A DNA stretch of 64,000 nt from Anaeromassilibacillus sp. An172 (lineage in GTDB: Bacteria; Bacillota; Clostridia; Oscillospirales; Acutalibacteraceae). Under the pieces are notes generated by a model. The model searched no databases and had not been told where the DNA came from. It worked only from the letters and a program-made list of their open reading frames with translations. The stretch spans positions 1 through 64,000 of the forward strand of contig NZ_NFKS01000014.1 in the NCBI RefSeq assembly GCF_002160515.1, given 5' to 3'. The position numbers and the translations under genes are program-made. Positions 34,896-46,645 of the stretch are shown here, in pieces; positions within the stretch are counted from its first letter, which is position 1; the number at the start of each line of letters is the position of its first letter.

Positions 34896-37433
34896 TTATT
34901 CTGGTGATTCTGTGTTTTCTTCCTCTGAAATTGCTTCTTCCGCTTCGTTTTCGGCAATTTCATCCGGGTCTGTTTCAAGGCTTACAACCTCTTCATCGCT
35001 GTCGTGAGGTGCTCTTGCCAAGGTCACAACCTTACTGCCCTCGGAAACCTTCATAACGGTAACGCCCTTACTTGGACGTGAGCATACACGGATTGATGAT
35101 GCCTGAATCCTTATAATTACACCGTCTGATGAGATAATAATAATATCATCGTCCATGTCAACGACCTTAATCGCCGCAACGTCGCCGTATTTCTCCACAT
35201 GATAGTTGGTAAGACCCTTACCGCCTCTGGACTGTATTCTATAGTCGCTGAGCTTTGAAAGTCTGCCGTATCCTGTTTCTGAAACAGTGAGAACATAAGC
35301 GTCCTCACGGACTGTACTCATGCCGATAACCTCGTCGTCCTCACGGAGTGTAATAGCCTTGACACCTCGTGCCTGTCTGCCCATCGGGCGCACGTCGGTT
35401 TCCTTAAAGCGTATAGCCATGCCCTTTTTAGTGGCAACAATAACTTCGCTTTCCCCGTCGGTCATTCTTACCCAGGCAAGCTCGTCGCCCTCGTTAAGCT
35501 CAAGTGCAATAAGTCCGCCCTTTCTTGCGGTATTATAGGCGTTAAGCTCTATTCTCTTGACGATACCCTTTCTTGTTACCATAATCAGGTACTTGTTTTC
35601 GTCAAACTCATGAACCTTAATCATGGATGTAACATGCTCGTCAGCGTCAATAGGCAAGAGGTTTGCTATATTCATGCCCTTTGACTGGCGGCTTCCCTCT
35701 GGAATTTCATAGCACTTAAGTCTATAAACCCTGCCCTTATCTGTAAAGAACAGAACATAGTCGTGGCTGTTTATAATAAACATTTCGGTTGCCACGTCCT
35801 CTTCACGGCGTGTCATACCTGCAACGCCTCTGCCTCCACGCTTCTGGGTCTTATATGTGTCGATTGAAAGACGCTTTACATATCCGAACTGGGTGAGAGT
35901 GAGAACGCAGTCCTCCTGAGGAATAAGGTCCTCAATATCAACCTCGCCGCTTACGGAAAGAATCTCTGTTCTTCTCTGGTCGGCATATTTATTTCTTACA
36001 GCGTTTACTTCTTCCTTAATTATCTGCAAAACTCTTGAATGATTGGAGAGAATATCCTCGTAGTCATCAATTTTAACATGAAGTGCAGCGATTTCATCCT
36101 CGATTTTCTGTCTTTCCAAGCCCGTAAGCTGTCCCAAACGCATCTGAACTATTGACTGCGCCTGAATTTCATCAAGTCCGAATCTCTCCATAAGTCTAAG
36201 CTTAGCTTCGCCCTGGTCTTTACTTGATCTGATTATAGCTATAACCTCATCAATAAAATCTATAGCGATTTTCAAGCCCTCGAGAATATGCATTCTCTCT
36301 TTAGCTTTATTCAAATCAAACTGTGTTCTTCTTGTAACAACGTCAACCTGGAAATCTATATAATGATTTAAAATATCCTTTAAAGTCAAAAGCTTAGGTT
36401 CGCCGTTTACAATGGCAATCATTATAACGCCGAAAGTAACCTGAAGCTGTGAATATGAGAAAAGCTGATTTAAAACTATCTGAGGTGAAGCGTCACGCTT
36501 TACGTCGATTTCAATATGCATACCGTTTCTATCGGAATGGTCCTCGATATTTGAAATTCCCTCAATTCTCTTATCCTTAACCATATCGGCGATACTTTCA
36601 ATAAGTCTTGCCTTATTTACCTGATACGGAAGCTCTGTAACAATAATTTTAAATCTTCCGTTTTTCTCTTCAACGATTTCCGCCTTAGCTCTGACAACAA
36701 TCTTACCTCTACCGGTAGCATATGCGGCTCTTATACCGCTTCTTCCCATAATTGTTGCGCCGGTAGGGAAGTCAGGGCCCGGGATATACTCCATAAGGTC
36801 GGCAACAGTTGCGTCCGGGTTATCGATAAGATAATCCATAGCGTCTACAACCTCGCCCAAATTATGAGGCGGAATATTTGTAGCCATACCAACTGCGATA
36901 CCGCTGCTTCCGTTTACCAAAAGGTTAGGGAAACGGCAGGGGAGAACCACCGGCTCTTGAAGTCGGTCGTCGTAGTTCGGCATAAAGTCAACTGTCTTTT
37001 TATCTATATCGGTGAGCATCTCCATTGAGATTTTACTCATTCTTGCTTCTGTATAACGGTAAGCAGCAGGCGGGTCGCCGTCCACAGAACCGAAGTTTCC
37101 GTGACCGTCCACCAGCATATATCTCATGGAGAAATCCTGTGCAAGTCTTACCAAAGCGTCGTAAACTGAAGAGTCGCCGTGTGGGTGATAGCTACCCAAA
37201 ACCGCACCGACAGTATCAGCACACTTATGATAAGGCTTATCGTAAGTAAGGCCTTTCTCAAACATTGTATACAAAATTCTTCTATGCACAGGTTTCAGAC
37301 CGTCCCTGACATCGGGCAGCGCTCTTGAAACAATAACGCTCATTGAATAATCAAGAAAGGATTTTCTCATTTCTCTCTGTATGTCAACGTCAATAACCCT
37401 TGACTTTTCCATCATCTCTTGAAAATTATCCAA
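34896..37433 (-). CDS. gyrA: DNA gyrase subunit A
   Basis: An 845-residue gyrase A. The N-terminus [31 protein letters not shown], and the active-site tyrosine in [15 protein letters not shown] region, are clear. The C-terminal beta-pinwheel has the GyrA-box-like QRRGGRG (written [10 protein letters not shown]), followed by an acidic tail. The frame stays open 41 codons further upstream through a repeat element, so I place the start at TTG 37433 behind AGAGGTG. gyrB lies upstream on the same strand, separated by a thioesterase gene. Confidence 0.95.
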   Translation of the reverse strand: MDNFQEMMEKSRVIDVDIQREMRKSFLDYSMSVIVSRALPDVRDGLKPVHRRILYTMFEKGLTYDKPYHKCADTVGAVLGSYHPHGDSSVYDALVRLAQDFSMRYMLVDGHGNFGSVDGDPPAAYRYTEARMSKISMEMLTDIDKKTVDFMPNYDDRLQEPVVLPCRFPNLLVNGSSGIAVGMATNIPPHNLGEVVDAMDYLIDNPDATVADLMEYIPGPDFPTGATIMGRSGIRAAYATGRGKIVVRAKAEIVEEKNGRFKIIVTELPYQVNKARLIESIADMVKDKRIEGISNIEDHSDRNGMHIEIDVKRDASPQIVLNQLFSYSQLQVTFGVIMIAIVNGEPKLLTLKDILNHYIDFQVDVVTRRTQFDLNKAKERMHILEGLKIAIDFIDEVIAIIRSSKDQGEAKLRLMERFGLDEIQAQSIVQMRLGQLTGLERQKIEDEIAALHVKIDDYEDILSNHSRVLQIIKEEVNAVRNKYADQRRTEILSVSGEVDIEDLIPQEDCVLTLTQFGYVKRLSIDTYKTQKRGGRGVAGMTRREEDVATEMFIINSHDYVLFFTDKGRVYRLKCYEIPEGSRQSKGMNIANLLPIDADEHVTSMIKVHEFDENKYLIMVTRKGIVKRIELNAYNTARKGGLIALELNEGDELAWVRMTDGESEVIVATKKGMAIRFKETDVRPMGRQARGVKAITLREDDEVIGMSTVREDAYVLTVSETGYGRLSKLSDYRIQSRGGKGLTNYHVEKYGDVAAIKVVDMDDDIIIISSDGVIIRIQASSIRVCSRPSKGVTVMKVSEGSKVVTLARAPHDSDEEVVSLETDPDEIAENEAEEAISEEENTESPE

Positions 37434-37455
37434 CTTCCAACACCTCTCTTTTCTT

Positions 37456-37768
37456 TTATCTCCGCCTTGGACAGGTTCATCTGTCGGAAAACCTCCGCCA
37501 TGCGGCGGTTTTAACTTCCTTTTCCTGACGAAGATTATTTTACTTCCGACATGCAAAGGTTATTTATAAAAAATAAAGTTCAGCACATGGCGGGCGAGAC
37601 CTTTTTATTTTTTATCCGACAGGGAAAGGTTCAGCTTTAAATTAGCTCACGTTTTCCGTCGGGCGAGACCTTTTATTTTATATCCGACCTGCAAAGGTAC
37701 TTTTTAAAAATAAACTTCATTTCAGGTCGGGCGAGACCTTTTCCTCAATCTTTGGAATGGCTCGCTCA
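37456..37768 (-). repeat. Modular hairpin repeat, three cassettes plus family-2 module
   Basis: From gyrA outward: family-2 module (37461-37537), a cassette with mismatched arms CCGACATG/CATGGCGG, a cassette with CCGACAGGGAAA/TTTTCCGTCGG, a CCGACCTG/CAGGTCGG cassette, then GGAATGGCTCGC. The mismatched cassette looks like a recombinant of two stem types. Confidence 0.88.
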
Positions 37769-37843
37769 CATTTACGCTTATCACAATTTTTATTTATCGC
37801 ACCTACGTAAATTTCTTTATTATAAATTATTCATTTTAAAAAT

Positions 37844-38272
37844 TTAATTTTCTTCCCTTATATCCTCGGAAATTTTCGCAAAAAGTTCGGGAAGCTTTTT
37901 CTTTACATTTATCGGCTTAAAGGTTTTTGAGTCAACAAAACCGTGCTCCGTGGTTCCGCTTCCAAGCAAAACACCGTCGCTCTTTCTTTTTACCTCGTAA
38001 TACAGCACCATTTTTGCCGCAGAAAGCTTTGTGGCTCTGGTTTCAACCACCACAACGTCCTCGTACTTTGCCGGAATACCGTAATGGCAGGTGAGATTGA
38101 TAAGAGGCATCATAACTCCGGCTGCTTCCATTTCCGTATAGCTTATTCCGAACATTTTTATATAATCGGTTCTTCCTGCCTCGTACCATATTGGGTAAAC
38201 GCTGTGATGCACTATTCCCATCTGGTCTGTTTCAGCATATCTCACTGTCAATTCAGTTTTAGATATTTTCAT
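37844..38272 (-). CDS. Acyl-CoA thioesterase, YbgC/4HBT family
   Basis: A 142-residue hot-dog-fold thioesterase. The catalytic motif YAETDQMGIVHHSVYPIWYEAGR near the N-terminus is characteristic of the YbgC/FcbC group. Members hydrolyse acyl-CoA or acyl-ACP in the cytosol; the chain is unknown. AGAGGCG precedes the ATG. It lies between gyrB and gyrA, which are adjacent in most relatives, and is flanked by repeats on both sides. Confidence 0.85.
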   Translation of the reverse strand: MKISKTELTVRYAETDQMGIVHHSVYPIWYEAGRTDYIKMFGISYTEMEAAGVMMPLINLTCHYGIPAKYEDVVVVETRATKLSAAKMVLYYEVKRKSDGVLLGSGTTEHGFVDSKTFKPINVKKKLPELFAKISEDIREEN

Positions 38273-38367
38273 TATTTTCGCCTCTGTTTTTTATCAATGT
38301 AAATCTAATTTTATCCTTATAAACTATCCGACTGTTTAGATATAATCCCATATCAAACCTTATCGAT

Positions 38368-38520
38368 GGCGAGCCATTTTAAGTCGCTTAAAAAACGCCT
38401 CGCCCGCCTTGAAACGGTGTTAATCTTCAAACTAAAGTCTTGCAAGGCGGAAATAAAAAACTCGCCCGACCTGTATATAAGCTAATTTCTTAAACTAACC
38501 CTTGCAGGTCAGAAATAAAA
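38368..38520 (+). repeat. Modular hairpin repeat, two cassettes
   Basis: Arm GCGAGCCATTTT, then a GCCTTG cassette and a GACCTG cassette (second half stem CAGGTCAG, one mismatch). In tandem with the next array. Confidence 0.85.
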
Positions 38521-38537
38521 GAAACCAACCCAATCGG

Positions 38538-38629
38538 GAGCGAGCCACTGTAAGTCGCTTAATAAAACGTCTCGCCCGCCGTAAAACGACGTTTATTTCC
38601 AAAAATAACCTTTACACGGCGGAATTAAA
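38538..38629 (+). repeat. Modular hairpin repeat, GCCGTA stem
   Basis: Arm GCGAGCCACTG, stem CCGCCGTA (38576-38583)/CACGGCGG (38615-38622) with seven pairs and a 31-nt loop. It ends at the gyrB stop codon (38630-38632). Confidence 0.88.
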
Positions 38630-40633
<2,004 letters not shown>

Positions 40634-40661
40634 CTATTATTCGACAAACGCTGTTTTTCTT

Positions 40662-41009
40662 TCATTTTTTCTTCTTTGACTCATTCGATAACTTTTGTTC
40701 TGTCTTTTTTATTTTCTTGAAATCTATAAAAAACGGAACGAATATAAATCCTAAGATTACATACGCCACCGTGGAAATAAGTAGTGGGGTAAGGTTTAAA
40801 GAATTCAGGTTGTTGAGAATAATCAAATTTGTCACAACAGCCAGTATGAGAACAATCGCCCCCAAAACGACCATTCCCCTTAATCTTTTTACTTTAAATT
40901 CCTTTTTGCAGTGATAGCAAACTTGAACTTTTTCTTTTTTGTTTAATTTTCTTACTTTATTGTATCTGTATATGGTATGACAATAGGGACAAACAGGCAA
41001 TTTGAACAT
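40662..41009 (-). CDS. Small zinc-ribbon membrane protein (copy 2)
   Basis: A 115-residue protein with an N-terminal zinc ribbon (CPYCHT...CYHCKKEF), two transmembrane helices (about 46-66 and 75-95), and a Lys-rich tail. Unknown function. It resembles the upstream neighbour in layout and first residues, so the two look like tandem paralogues. AAGGTGAT precedes the ATG and the gap to the neighbour is 6 bp, so it belongs to the recF-remB-gyrB operon. Confidence 0.75.
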   Translation of the reverse strand: MFKLPVCPYCHTIYRYNKVRKLNKKEKVQVCYHCKKEFKVKRLRGMVVLGAIVLILAVVTNLIILNNLNSLNLTPLLISTVAYVILGFIFVPFFIDFKKIKKTEQKLSNESKKKK

Positions 41010-41015
41010 TTTATA

Positions 41016-41411
41016 TCACCTTGATTTTCTTTTGTTTGCGGCTCTTCTTTGAGCTCTTTCTTGTTTTTTTGTCTGTTCAAGGGTTTTAAGTCTTTCGCAG
41101 ACAACGTCCCTGTATTTAAGATAAGGCTTTAATTTTATATAAAAAGGAATCAACAGATAGAATAACACCATTGGCAGAAAGCTTAAAGCCACCAGTGTTA
41201 TATTGTCTGTGCTTTGAAAAATCATATTGATAATTATAATCAAAAGTGAAATAAGCAGAGCCGCAAGAAAAACCTTTTTAAGCTTTTGGCTTACACTTAT
41301 TTTAGACTCTCTTTTACAGCTGCTGCAAACATAGTCGCACTTTGATTTTATCACAAAAGCTCTGAAATAAGGTACTTTTTTCCCGCAGTAGGGACAAGTT
41401 GCCAGCTTCAT
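41016..41411 (-). CDS. Small zinc-ribbon membrane protein (copy 1)
   Basis: A 131-residue protein: N-terminal zinc ribbon (CPYCGK...CSSCKRES), two transmembrane helices (about 50-66 and 75-94), and a basic Arg/Lys-rich tail. No function known. Its ATG overlaps the remB stop by 4 bp, so it is translationally coupled into the origin operon. This insertion between remB and gyrB is not part of the classical order. Confidence 0.75.
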   Translation of the reverse strand: MKLATCPYCGKKVPYFRAFVIKSKCDYVCSSCKRESKISVSQKLKKVFLAALLISLLIIIINMIFQSTDNITLVALSFLPMVLFYLLIPFYIKLKPYLKYRDVVCERLKTLEQTKKQERAQRRAANKRKSR

Positions 41412-41677
41412 TTTAACATATCCTTTCTCAGCCCGTTGTTCCTTTTCAGTAAGGTTCGGCTTGAAATCTGACTGATATACACAGTGGTTTTATTATTTTC
41501 TGAACAAACAATAAATGACTTGGGGAGCTCCGTGGAAACATTTATAACATTTCCCGCCTTTTCGGCTTTTGTCAGATAATCCCTTGTGTTTTTCGATATA
41601 GTGGTGGTATCAAGGTCAAAAATTCCTAAAATGCTTTTTGTTGTGACCACCGTATTTTCACCGAGATGCAAATACAT
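41408..41677 (-). CDS. remB: RemB-like DUF370 regulator
   Basis: An 89-residue DUF370-family protein starting MYLHLGENTVV, with SILGIFDLDTT. In Bacillus the remB (yaaB) gene occupies the same place between recF and gyrB; the related RemA is a DNA-binding activator of matrix genes. The role of RemB is less clear. GGAGACTGA precedes the ATG. Confidence 0.85.
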   Translation of the reverse strand: MYLHLGENTVVTTKSILGIFDLDTTTISKNTRDYLTKAEKAGNVINVSTELPKSFIVCSENNKTTVYISQISSRTLLKRNNGLRKDMLK

Positions 41678-41703
41678 TCAGTCTCCGCCTTTCACGTATT
41701 TAG

Positions 41704-42825
41704 TCACAGCGAGGACATAAGGCGCACCTTACCTCTGTCTATTTTAAATATCCTACCGTTTTTAAGCTGTTCTTTGTTTGACTCTTCACAGCAGGTTATA
41801 AACACCTGATAATTTTCCGTTTTGTTTAGTAAATAATCCTGACGGCTGTTGTCAAGCTCAGACAAAACATCGTCAAGCAAAACTATAGGATTTTCACCGG
41901 TTATTTCACGATGAAGCCTTGCTTCCGCCAGCTTTAAAGACAAAACCGTGCTTCTTTGCTGACCCTGCGAGCCGAAATTCCTTGCTGAAACTCCGTTTAT
42001 CTCCATATTTACGTCATCTCTGTGGGGGCCGGTTCCCGTATATCCTCTCATCAAATCCTCTTTTACTCCGGCTCTTAATTTTTTCAACATTTCTTCCGCC
42101 AACTGTTGAGAAGTCAGGTTTTCTGTTTCAAAATTCGTGTCATAGGTTATCTTTAAGACTTCTCTTCCCGAGGATATTCCATGGTGATATTCTTCCGCAC
42201 ACAAATTCAATTTCTTAATATAGTCAATTCTCTCTTTAATCAGCAGTCCTCCGAGACTGCAAAGTGCGGTATCCCAAATTTCCAGAGTTTCCATAAGCTC
42301 ACGGTGCTTTGGTATATCTTTAAGCAAAGCGTTTCGCTGGTTTAATGTTTTGTTGTATTTTCCCAAAACGGACGCATATTTTACCTTTTGTCTGCAAATT
42401 GCGCTGTCTATAAATTTTCTCCTAAAGGCAGGGCCGCTTTTCACAAGGGTCAAATCCTCGGGAGAAAACACCACAGCGCCGGTTTTTTCCACCAGCTCGG
42501 CGGAAGATTTAGGTATAGCGTTTATAAGTATTTCTTTTTTGTCTTTTTTATTCTGTGTGGGATAAAAGTTTATCTGCACATTCTGAACACGGTTTTGTGA
42601 GTAAAATTCCGCATAAAGCCGGGCTTTTTCACTGTTAAAGCCCACAAGCTCGCTGTCCTTTGCGCCTCTGAAAGAGTGGGCGCCGCACAAAACCCAAACC
42701 GCCTCTAAAAGATTGGTTTTACCCTGAGCGTTTTCACCGTAGATTACATTTACTTTTTCTCCCGGCTCGATAAATCCGTCCTCAAGATTTCTAAATCCTT
42801 TAAAGTTCAGTTTTAAAAGCTTCAA
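41704..42825 (-). CDS. recF: DNA replication/repair protein RecF
   Basis: A 373-residue SMC-like ATPase that loads RecA at gaps. Walker [10 protein letters not shown], signature-like [18 protein letters not shown] and Walker [13 protein letters not shown] are visible. The TTG start (42825) overlaps the yaaA stop by 4 bp and follows GAGGTG. Operon position between yaaA and remB is canonical. Confidence 0.95.
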   Translation of the reverse strand: MKLLKLNFKGFRNLEDGFIEPGEKVNVIYGENAQGKTNLLEAVWVLCGAHSFRGAKDSELVGFNSEKARLYAEFYSQNRVQNVQINFYPTQNKKDKKEILINAIPKSSAELVEKTGAVVFSPEDLTLVKSGPAFRRKFIDSAICRQKVKYASVLGKYNKTLNQRNALLKDIPKHRELMETLEIWDTALCSLGGLLIKERIDYIKKLNLCAEEYHHGISSGREVLKITYDTNFETENLTSQQLAEEMLKKLRAGVKEDLMRGYTGTGPHRDDVNMEINGVSARNFGSQGQQRSTVLSLKLAEARLHREITGENPIVLLDDVLSELDNSRQDYLLNKTENYQVFITCCEESNKEQLKNGRIFKIDRGKVRLMSSL

Positions 42826-43046
42826 CTTTTACACACCTCAACAGTAACTCCATTGCATACGGCGGTATCGCCCTCACGCATTTTTTTGCCTCTCATTGTG
42901 CAGACCTCACCGTTTACTGTAACCTGGCCGCCCTGAATCATAACCTTGGCGTGGCCGCCTGTTTCCGCAGCTCCTGCAAACTTCAGCAAATTATCCAGAC
43001 GGATAAACTCCTCCCCGTCCTTCAGCTCAATTTTTTCATATCTCAT
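42822..43046 (-). CDS. yaaA: S4-domain RNA-binding protein YaaA
   Basis: A 74-residue S4-domain protein ([21 protein letters not shown], then VTVNGEV and RGKKMREGD). It is the small RNA-binding gene conserved between dnaN and recF in Firmicutes, linked in Bacillus to ribosome assembly. The ribosome site is weak, and the stop overlaps the recF start. Confidence 0.9.
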   Translation of the reverse strand: MRYEKIELKDGEEFIRLDNLLKFAGAAETGGHAKVMIQGGQVTVNGEVCTMRGKKMREGDTAVCNGVTVEVCKS

Positions 43047-43089
43047 AAATAATTAACACACCATCTTTCTTTTATACCCGCACAAGACC

Positions 43090-43110
43090 TTGGAGGACGC
43101 TGTCCTCCAA
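43090..43110. repeat. Perfect palindrome TTGGAGGAC-GCT-GTCCTCCAA
   Basis: Nine-base perfect arms in the dnaN-yaaA gap, followed by AAACCACCTGCAAAAGG. It lacks a T-run on either side, so it does not look like a terminator. Similar GGAGGAC...GTCCTCC spacers occur in related genomes to my recollection. Confidence 0.5.
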
Positions 43111-43176
43111 ACCACCTGCAAAAGGAACCGATATCCCCTTTGAATCCCAAAATTTTGATTTGATAATATATAAAAA

Positions 43177-44277
43177 TTACGCCAATCTCATTGGAACTAC
43201 CAAGAACAGGAATGAATCTCCGGATACAGGTTTTACAATCATAGGGGAGAGGCCGCCGTTTATCACAAGTCTAACCTCGTCTGTGTCGGCATTTTTAAGT
43301 GCGTCAAGCAGATATTTATGATTAAAACCGATGGTTACATCGTTTCCGGCAATGGTTGTTCTCAAAACATCAGTTGCTTTTCCCACTGCGGTTGAGCAGG
43401 AAAGTCTGATTTCATCACCTGTAAAGGTGCATTTAACAGGGCTTTGAATTTTTTCGCTGGTGATAAGAGCCATTCTTTCAACAGCGCTTATCAAAACTCT
43501 TGTGTTTATATTTACAACTGTTTCTTCACCCTTAGGAATTGTGGTTTCGTAATCAAGGAATGTTCCCTCGATAAGTCTTGAAATTATGGAATATTCCTTA
43601 ACCTTGAACATTACATGTCTTTCGCCAACAATTATTGAAACCATTTCCTCTTCGTCATTGCCCAAAAGCTTTAAAAACTCTGACTGGGTTTTTCCCGGAA
43701 TAACAAACCTTGTGTCACGGTCATAGTCGATAGCTTCTGTTCTGATAGCCATTCTGAAACCGTCAACTGCTACAATTCTCAGGTTTTTGTTTAAAATCTC
43801 AAAGAGAGAACCTGTATAGATAGCCTTAGCGTTGTTTTCAGACACAGCGTAAATGGTTTGCTTTATCATATTTTTGATAAGACCTTCTTTTATTATAATC
43901 TCATCTGTTGTTTCAAAGGTAGGAAGGTCAGGAAATTCAACGGAGCTAATACCTACAATCTGGTAATCAGCCTGTCCGCTGGTTATATATGTTATAAGTC
44001 TTTCGTCTGTTTCCATTGTGACAACTTCTTCAGGAAGCTTTCTCACAATTTCAGAAAAAAGTCTTGCCGAAACAACTATTTCTCCCGGTGTAAGCACGGA
44101 AGCTTCTATTTTAGTGGTTATTCCTATTTCCAAATCATAAGCTGAAAGGATAATATGTCCTTCTTTTGCTCTTATAAGTATTCCTTCAAGGGCAGGAATT
44201 GTTGTTTTGCTTGAAACCGCTCTTGAAACATTGGTTACAGCGTTGGCAAGATCTGTTCTTGAACAGTTAAACTTCAT
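43177..44277 (-). CDS. dnaN: DNA polymerase III sliding clamp (beta)
   Basis: A 366-residue beta clamp with the three-domain family pattern: N-terminal MKFNCSRTDLANAVTNVSRAVSSKTTIPALEGI, and the C-terminal IVKPVSGDSFLFLVVPMRL that shapes the partner-binding pocket. It follows dnaA on the same strand, with oriC between them. AAGGAGAG precedes the ATG. Confidence 0.97.
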   Translation of the reverse strand: MKFNCSRTDLANAVTNVSRAVSSKTTIPALEGILIRAKEGHIILSAYDLEIGITTKIEASVLTPGEIVVSARLFSEIVRKLPEEVVTMETDERLITYITSGQADYQIVGISSVEFPDLPTFETTDEIIIKEGLIKNMIKQTIYAVSENNAKAIYTGSLFEILNKNLRIVAVDGFRMAIRTEAIDYDRDTRFVIPGKTQSEFLKLLGNDEEEMVSIIVGERHVMFKVKEYSIISRLIEGTFLDYETTIPKGEETVVNINTRVLISAVERMALITSEKIQSPVKCTFTGDEIRLSCSTAVGKATDVLRTTIAGNDVTIGFNHKYLLDALKNADTDEVRLVINGGLSPMIVKPVSGDSFLFLVVPMRLA

Positions 44278-44602
44278 TGTTTTTATCTCTCCTTCTGTTT
44301 CAACATTCCTAAGAGGCTGCAGGCCTCTTTCATATCATATGATATGTTATGATTATGATTAAATTAGAGTAGTAGTAGTAGGGGGTGTTGAAATGTTTAA
44401 GACTAAAAAAAATTAAGTATTCATCGAAAAAATTCAAGTAAAAATTTTACTTCCTCGGATTTTGAGGAATGTTGAATACTTATCAACATTTCAACTTGTT
44501 TTCCACATATAAACAACGCGTTTAATTATGTGTGTTGAATGTTGAAACTTTTGTGGATAAAATAACCCCTTGTTTTTTCACAAATTCAGTCAAAAACGGT
44601 CA
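44278..44602 (-). other. oriC: oriC (dnaA-dnaN intergenic)
   Basis: The dnaA-dnaN gap holds a consensus DnaA box TGTGGATAA (44552-44560), box-like TTATCAACA (44480-44488) and TTTTCCACA (44499-44507), and repeated TGTTGAA motifs. Beyond them lie GGGGG, then four direct TAG triplets (44370-44381), then an AT-rich block (about 44325-44365, with ATATCATATGATAT). That order (boxes, GC run, trios, AT-rich) is the bacterial basal unwinding layout, so strand opening is expected on the dnaN side. Confidence 0.8.
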
Positions 44603-45931
44603 TTATCTGTCTCGAATATTCTTGATAATGTCCTCTACTGTTTCTCTTACTTTTGAATCGTTTTTCATTTCGTCCTCAACCTGCTGAACGGTGTAGACAA
44701 TTGTAGAATAATGTCTGTTGCCGAACTCTTCGCCGATTGCCACCATTGAAAGAGGAGTGAGCTCTCTTACAACATAGATTGCAATCTGACGTGCGTGGTT
44801 GATGTTTGCCTTTCTGCTCTTTTTGGAACGGATATCCTCGGGAGCAACTCCGAAAGTTCTTGCAACCTCGTCCACTATCTTCTCAACTGTAAGCTCCGGC
44901 GGAACATCGTTGTTGAGAATGTCGGAAATAATCTCCTGAACTGTGGCGATTGTCGGTCTTTCTCCGTTCAAAAGGCTCTTGGCTTTCAGCTTTTTAACTG
45001 TGCCTTCAAGCTGACGGATATTTGTCTTGATTTTTGAAGCGATAAACTCGCAAACCTCGTCCGGAATTTTAAGATCGAGGAGTTGTGCTTTTCTTTCTAT
45101 AATAGCGATACGTGTTTCGATGTCCGGCGGCTGGATATCTGCCAAAAGTCCTGACTCAAAACGTGAACGCAGACGCTCGGAAAGAGTTTTTATCTCTTTC
45201 GGCGGACGGTCAGATGTCAAAACTATCTGTTTTTTGTCGTTGAAAAGAGTATCGAAGGTATGGAAGAACTCTTCCTGGGTTCTTTCCTTGCCGCCGATAA
45301 ACTGAACGTCGTCGATTAAAAGAACATCTGTCTGTCTGTATTTCTGACGGAACTCAGCGGTTCTGTTCATCTGAATGGATTCGATGAGTTCGTTTGTAAA
45401 GTCGTCGCCCTTTATATAAAGTATATGGCTTTCAGGGTGAGTCTTTTTAATATCGTTGCCGATAGCCAGCAAAAGGTGGGTTTTTCCAAGACCTGAATTT
45501 CCGTAAAGGAATAAAGGGTTGTAAGCCCCTGCCGGATTTGCGGCAACTGCCAAAGACGCCGCATGGGCGAACTTGTTTGAAGAACCTACAATAAAGGTGT
45601 CAAAGGTATACTCATAGTTTGTATCAAGGAAAGTATCCTCCGGTTCTTCTTTTTTTGTGTTGTTTTCTTCTCCAACTTCACTTGGAATTACGAATTTGAC
45701 GGTAAAGCCGATTCCAAAAACGGCGTTGAATGCTTCATTGAGCAATACCGTATAACATCTTATGAGGGTTTGGCGATGAAAATCATTTGGAACCAGCAAA
45801 ATTGCTTCGCCTTTTTCGAAATCGAGATTTTTGGGAACAATTCTGCTAATCCATGTTTTGTAGGCAACATCTGTAATCTTAGTTTTACAGTAATCGCATA
45901 TGATTTCCCATGCCTCGTTAAAGGATTCCAT
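44603..45931 (-). CDS. dnaA: Chromosomal replication initiator DnaA
   Basis: A 442-residue initiator ATPase. Domain I is residues 1-85, a linker follows, then AAA+ domain III with Walker A GNSGLGKTHLL and Walker B LLIDDVQFI, and domain IV with the DNA-binding signature NRHYSTIVYT. TGGAGGT precedes the ATG. A minus-strand promoter is at 46061-46089. DnaA binds boxes in the gap downstream and probably around its own promoter. Confidence 0.97.
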   Translation of the reverse strand: MESFNEAWEIICDYCKTKITDVAYKTWISRIVPKNLDFEKGEAILLVPNDFHRQTLIRCYTVLLNEAFNAVFGIGFTVKFVIPSEVGEENNTKKEEPEDTFLDTNYEYTFDTFIVGSSNKFAHAASLAVAANPAGAYNPLFLYGNSGLGKTHLLLAIGNDIKKTHPESHILYIKGDDFTNELIESIQMNRTAEFRQKYRQTDVLLIDDVQFIGGKERTQEEFFHTFDTLFNDKKQIVLTSDRPPKEIKTLSERLRSRFESGLLADIQPPDIETRIAIIERKAQLLDLKIPDEVCEFIASKIKTNIRQLEGTVKKLKAKSLLNGERPTIATVQEIISDILNNDVPPELTVEKIVDEVARTFGVAPEDIRSKKSRKANINHARQIAIYVVRELTPLSMVAIGEEFGNRHYSTIVYTVQQVEDEMKNDSKVRETVEDIIKNIRDR

Positions 45932-46060
45932 ATAATACCTCCAATATTATTTTTAGTCGCACTTATTAAGCCGAAAAAAAGCGTATTTTTTCTTTCGGTT
46001 TTTTCTGTGCATATAAAAAGCGGAAAAAAGGCGATACCCCTCCACTATTTCTCATAATAT

Positions 46061-46089
46061 ATTGTAGCAAAAAAAATTTACCTTGTAAA
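46061..46089 (-). promoter_or_regulatory. dnaA promoter
   Basis: Minus strand TTTACA (46089-46084), 17-nt spacer, TACAAT (46066-46061). The leader is about 120 nt. Confidence 0.65.
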
Positions 46090-46301
46090 CTTATTTTTCA
46101 ATTTTTTTCAAGGGGGTATAAGCTTTAAGATATAGGAAAAACGGGGTTAAATTTTGAAATTTTTATTGAAAGCTTAAAAAATCACCGGCTTTAGAGGCTG
46201 ATTTTTTCAAATAACCTGAAAAAAAGGGAAAAAATCTCATTTATACACAAAAAAATATTCTTTTTTTTGCCTTAAACAGTGGAAAAATCGAGGTAAAACC
46301 C

Positions 46302-46330
46302 TTGACGTATTTTTAAAAGTAATATATAAT
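46302..46330 (+). promoter_or_regulatory. rpmH promoter
   Basis: TTGACG (46302-46307), 17-nt spacer, TATAAT (46325-46330). Confidence 0.8.
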
Positions 46331-46371
46331 GCTAAGGTGCAAGGTTATGTATCCGAAGGGAGGATTTTTAA

Positions 46372-46506
46372 ATGCTGAGAACTTACCAGCCAAAAAAGCT
46401 TCACAGAAAAAAAGAGCATGGCTTCAGAAAGAGAATGTCTGACAGAAACGGACGTAAAGTATTGGCTCGCAGAAGAGCAAAAGGCAGAAAGAGACTGACC
46501 TACTAA
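46372..46506 (+). CDS. rpmH: 50S ribosomal protein L34
   Basis: A 44-residue, very basic protein starting [18 protein letters not shown] and ending [12 protein letters not shown], the standard L34. GGGAGG precedes the ATG. It opens the rpmH-rnpA-yidD-yidC-jag block, transcribed away from dnaA. Confidence 0.96.
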   Translation: MLRTYQPKKLHRKKEHGFRKRMSDRNGRKVLARRRAKGRKRLTY

Positions 46507-46523
46507 TAAAAAATAAAGCTTAA

Positions 46524-46558
46524 AATACAGGCCACCGTTGAATGTGGTCTGTATTTTT
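46524..46558 (+). terminator. Hairpin terminator/attenuator after rpmH
   Basis: AATACAGGCCAC pairs with GTGGTCTGTATT, followed by TTT. It may reduce read-through into rnpA, so that L34 exceeds RnpA. Confidence 0.75.
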
Positions 46559-46645
46559 AAAAATTATTATTTAGGCGAAGATAAGCGGCAGAGTTCTCTG
46601 CTGCTTAAACGTGCTTAAAAAAGTTTCCGGTTTAAGGTGATTTTA

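Larger units (their letters stand above)
45932..46371. other. dnaA-rpmH divergent regulatory region
   Basis: It holds the dnaA promoter (minus), the rpmH promoter (plus), and a DnaA box TTATACACA (46241-46249) in AT-rich DNA. No other dense box cluster is seen, so the main unwinding site is more likely on the dnaN side. Confidence 0.6.

Noticed and set aside
37434-37556. N-terminal extension of GyrA (41 codons)
   Set aside because: The extension is translated repeat sequence with no matching family residues; TTG 37433 has a proper ribosome site.
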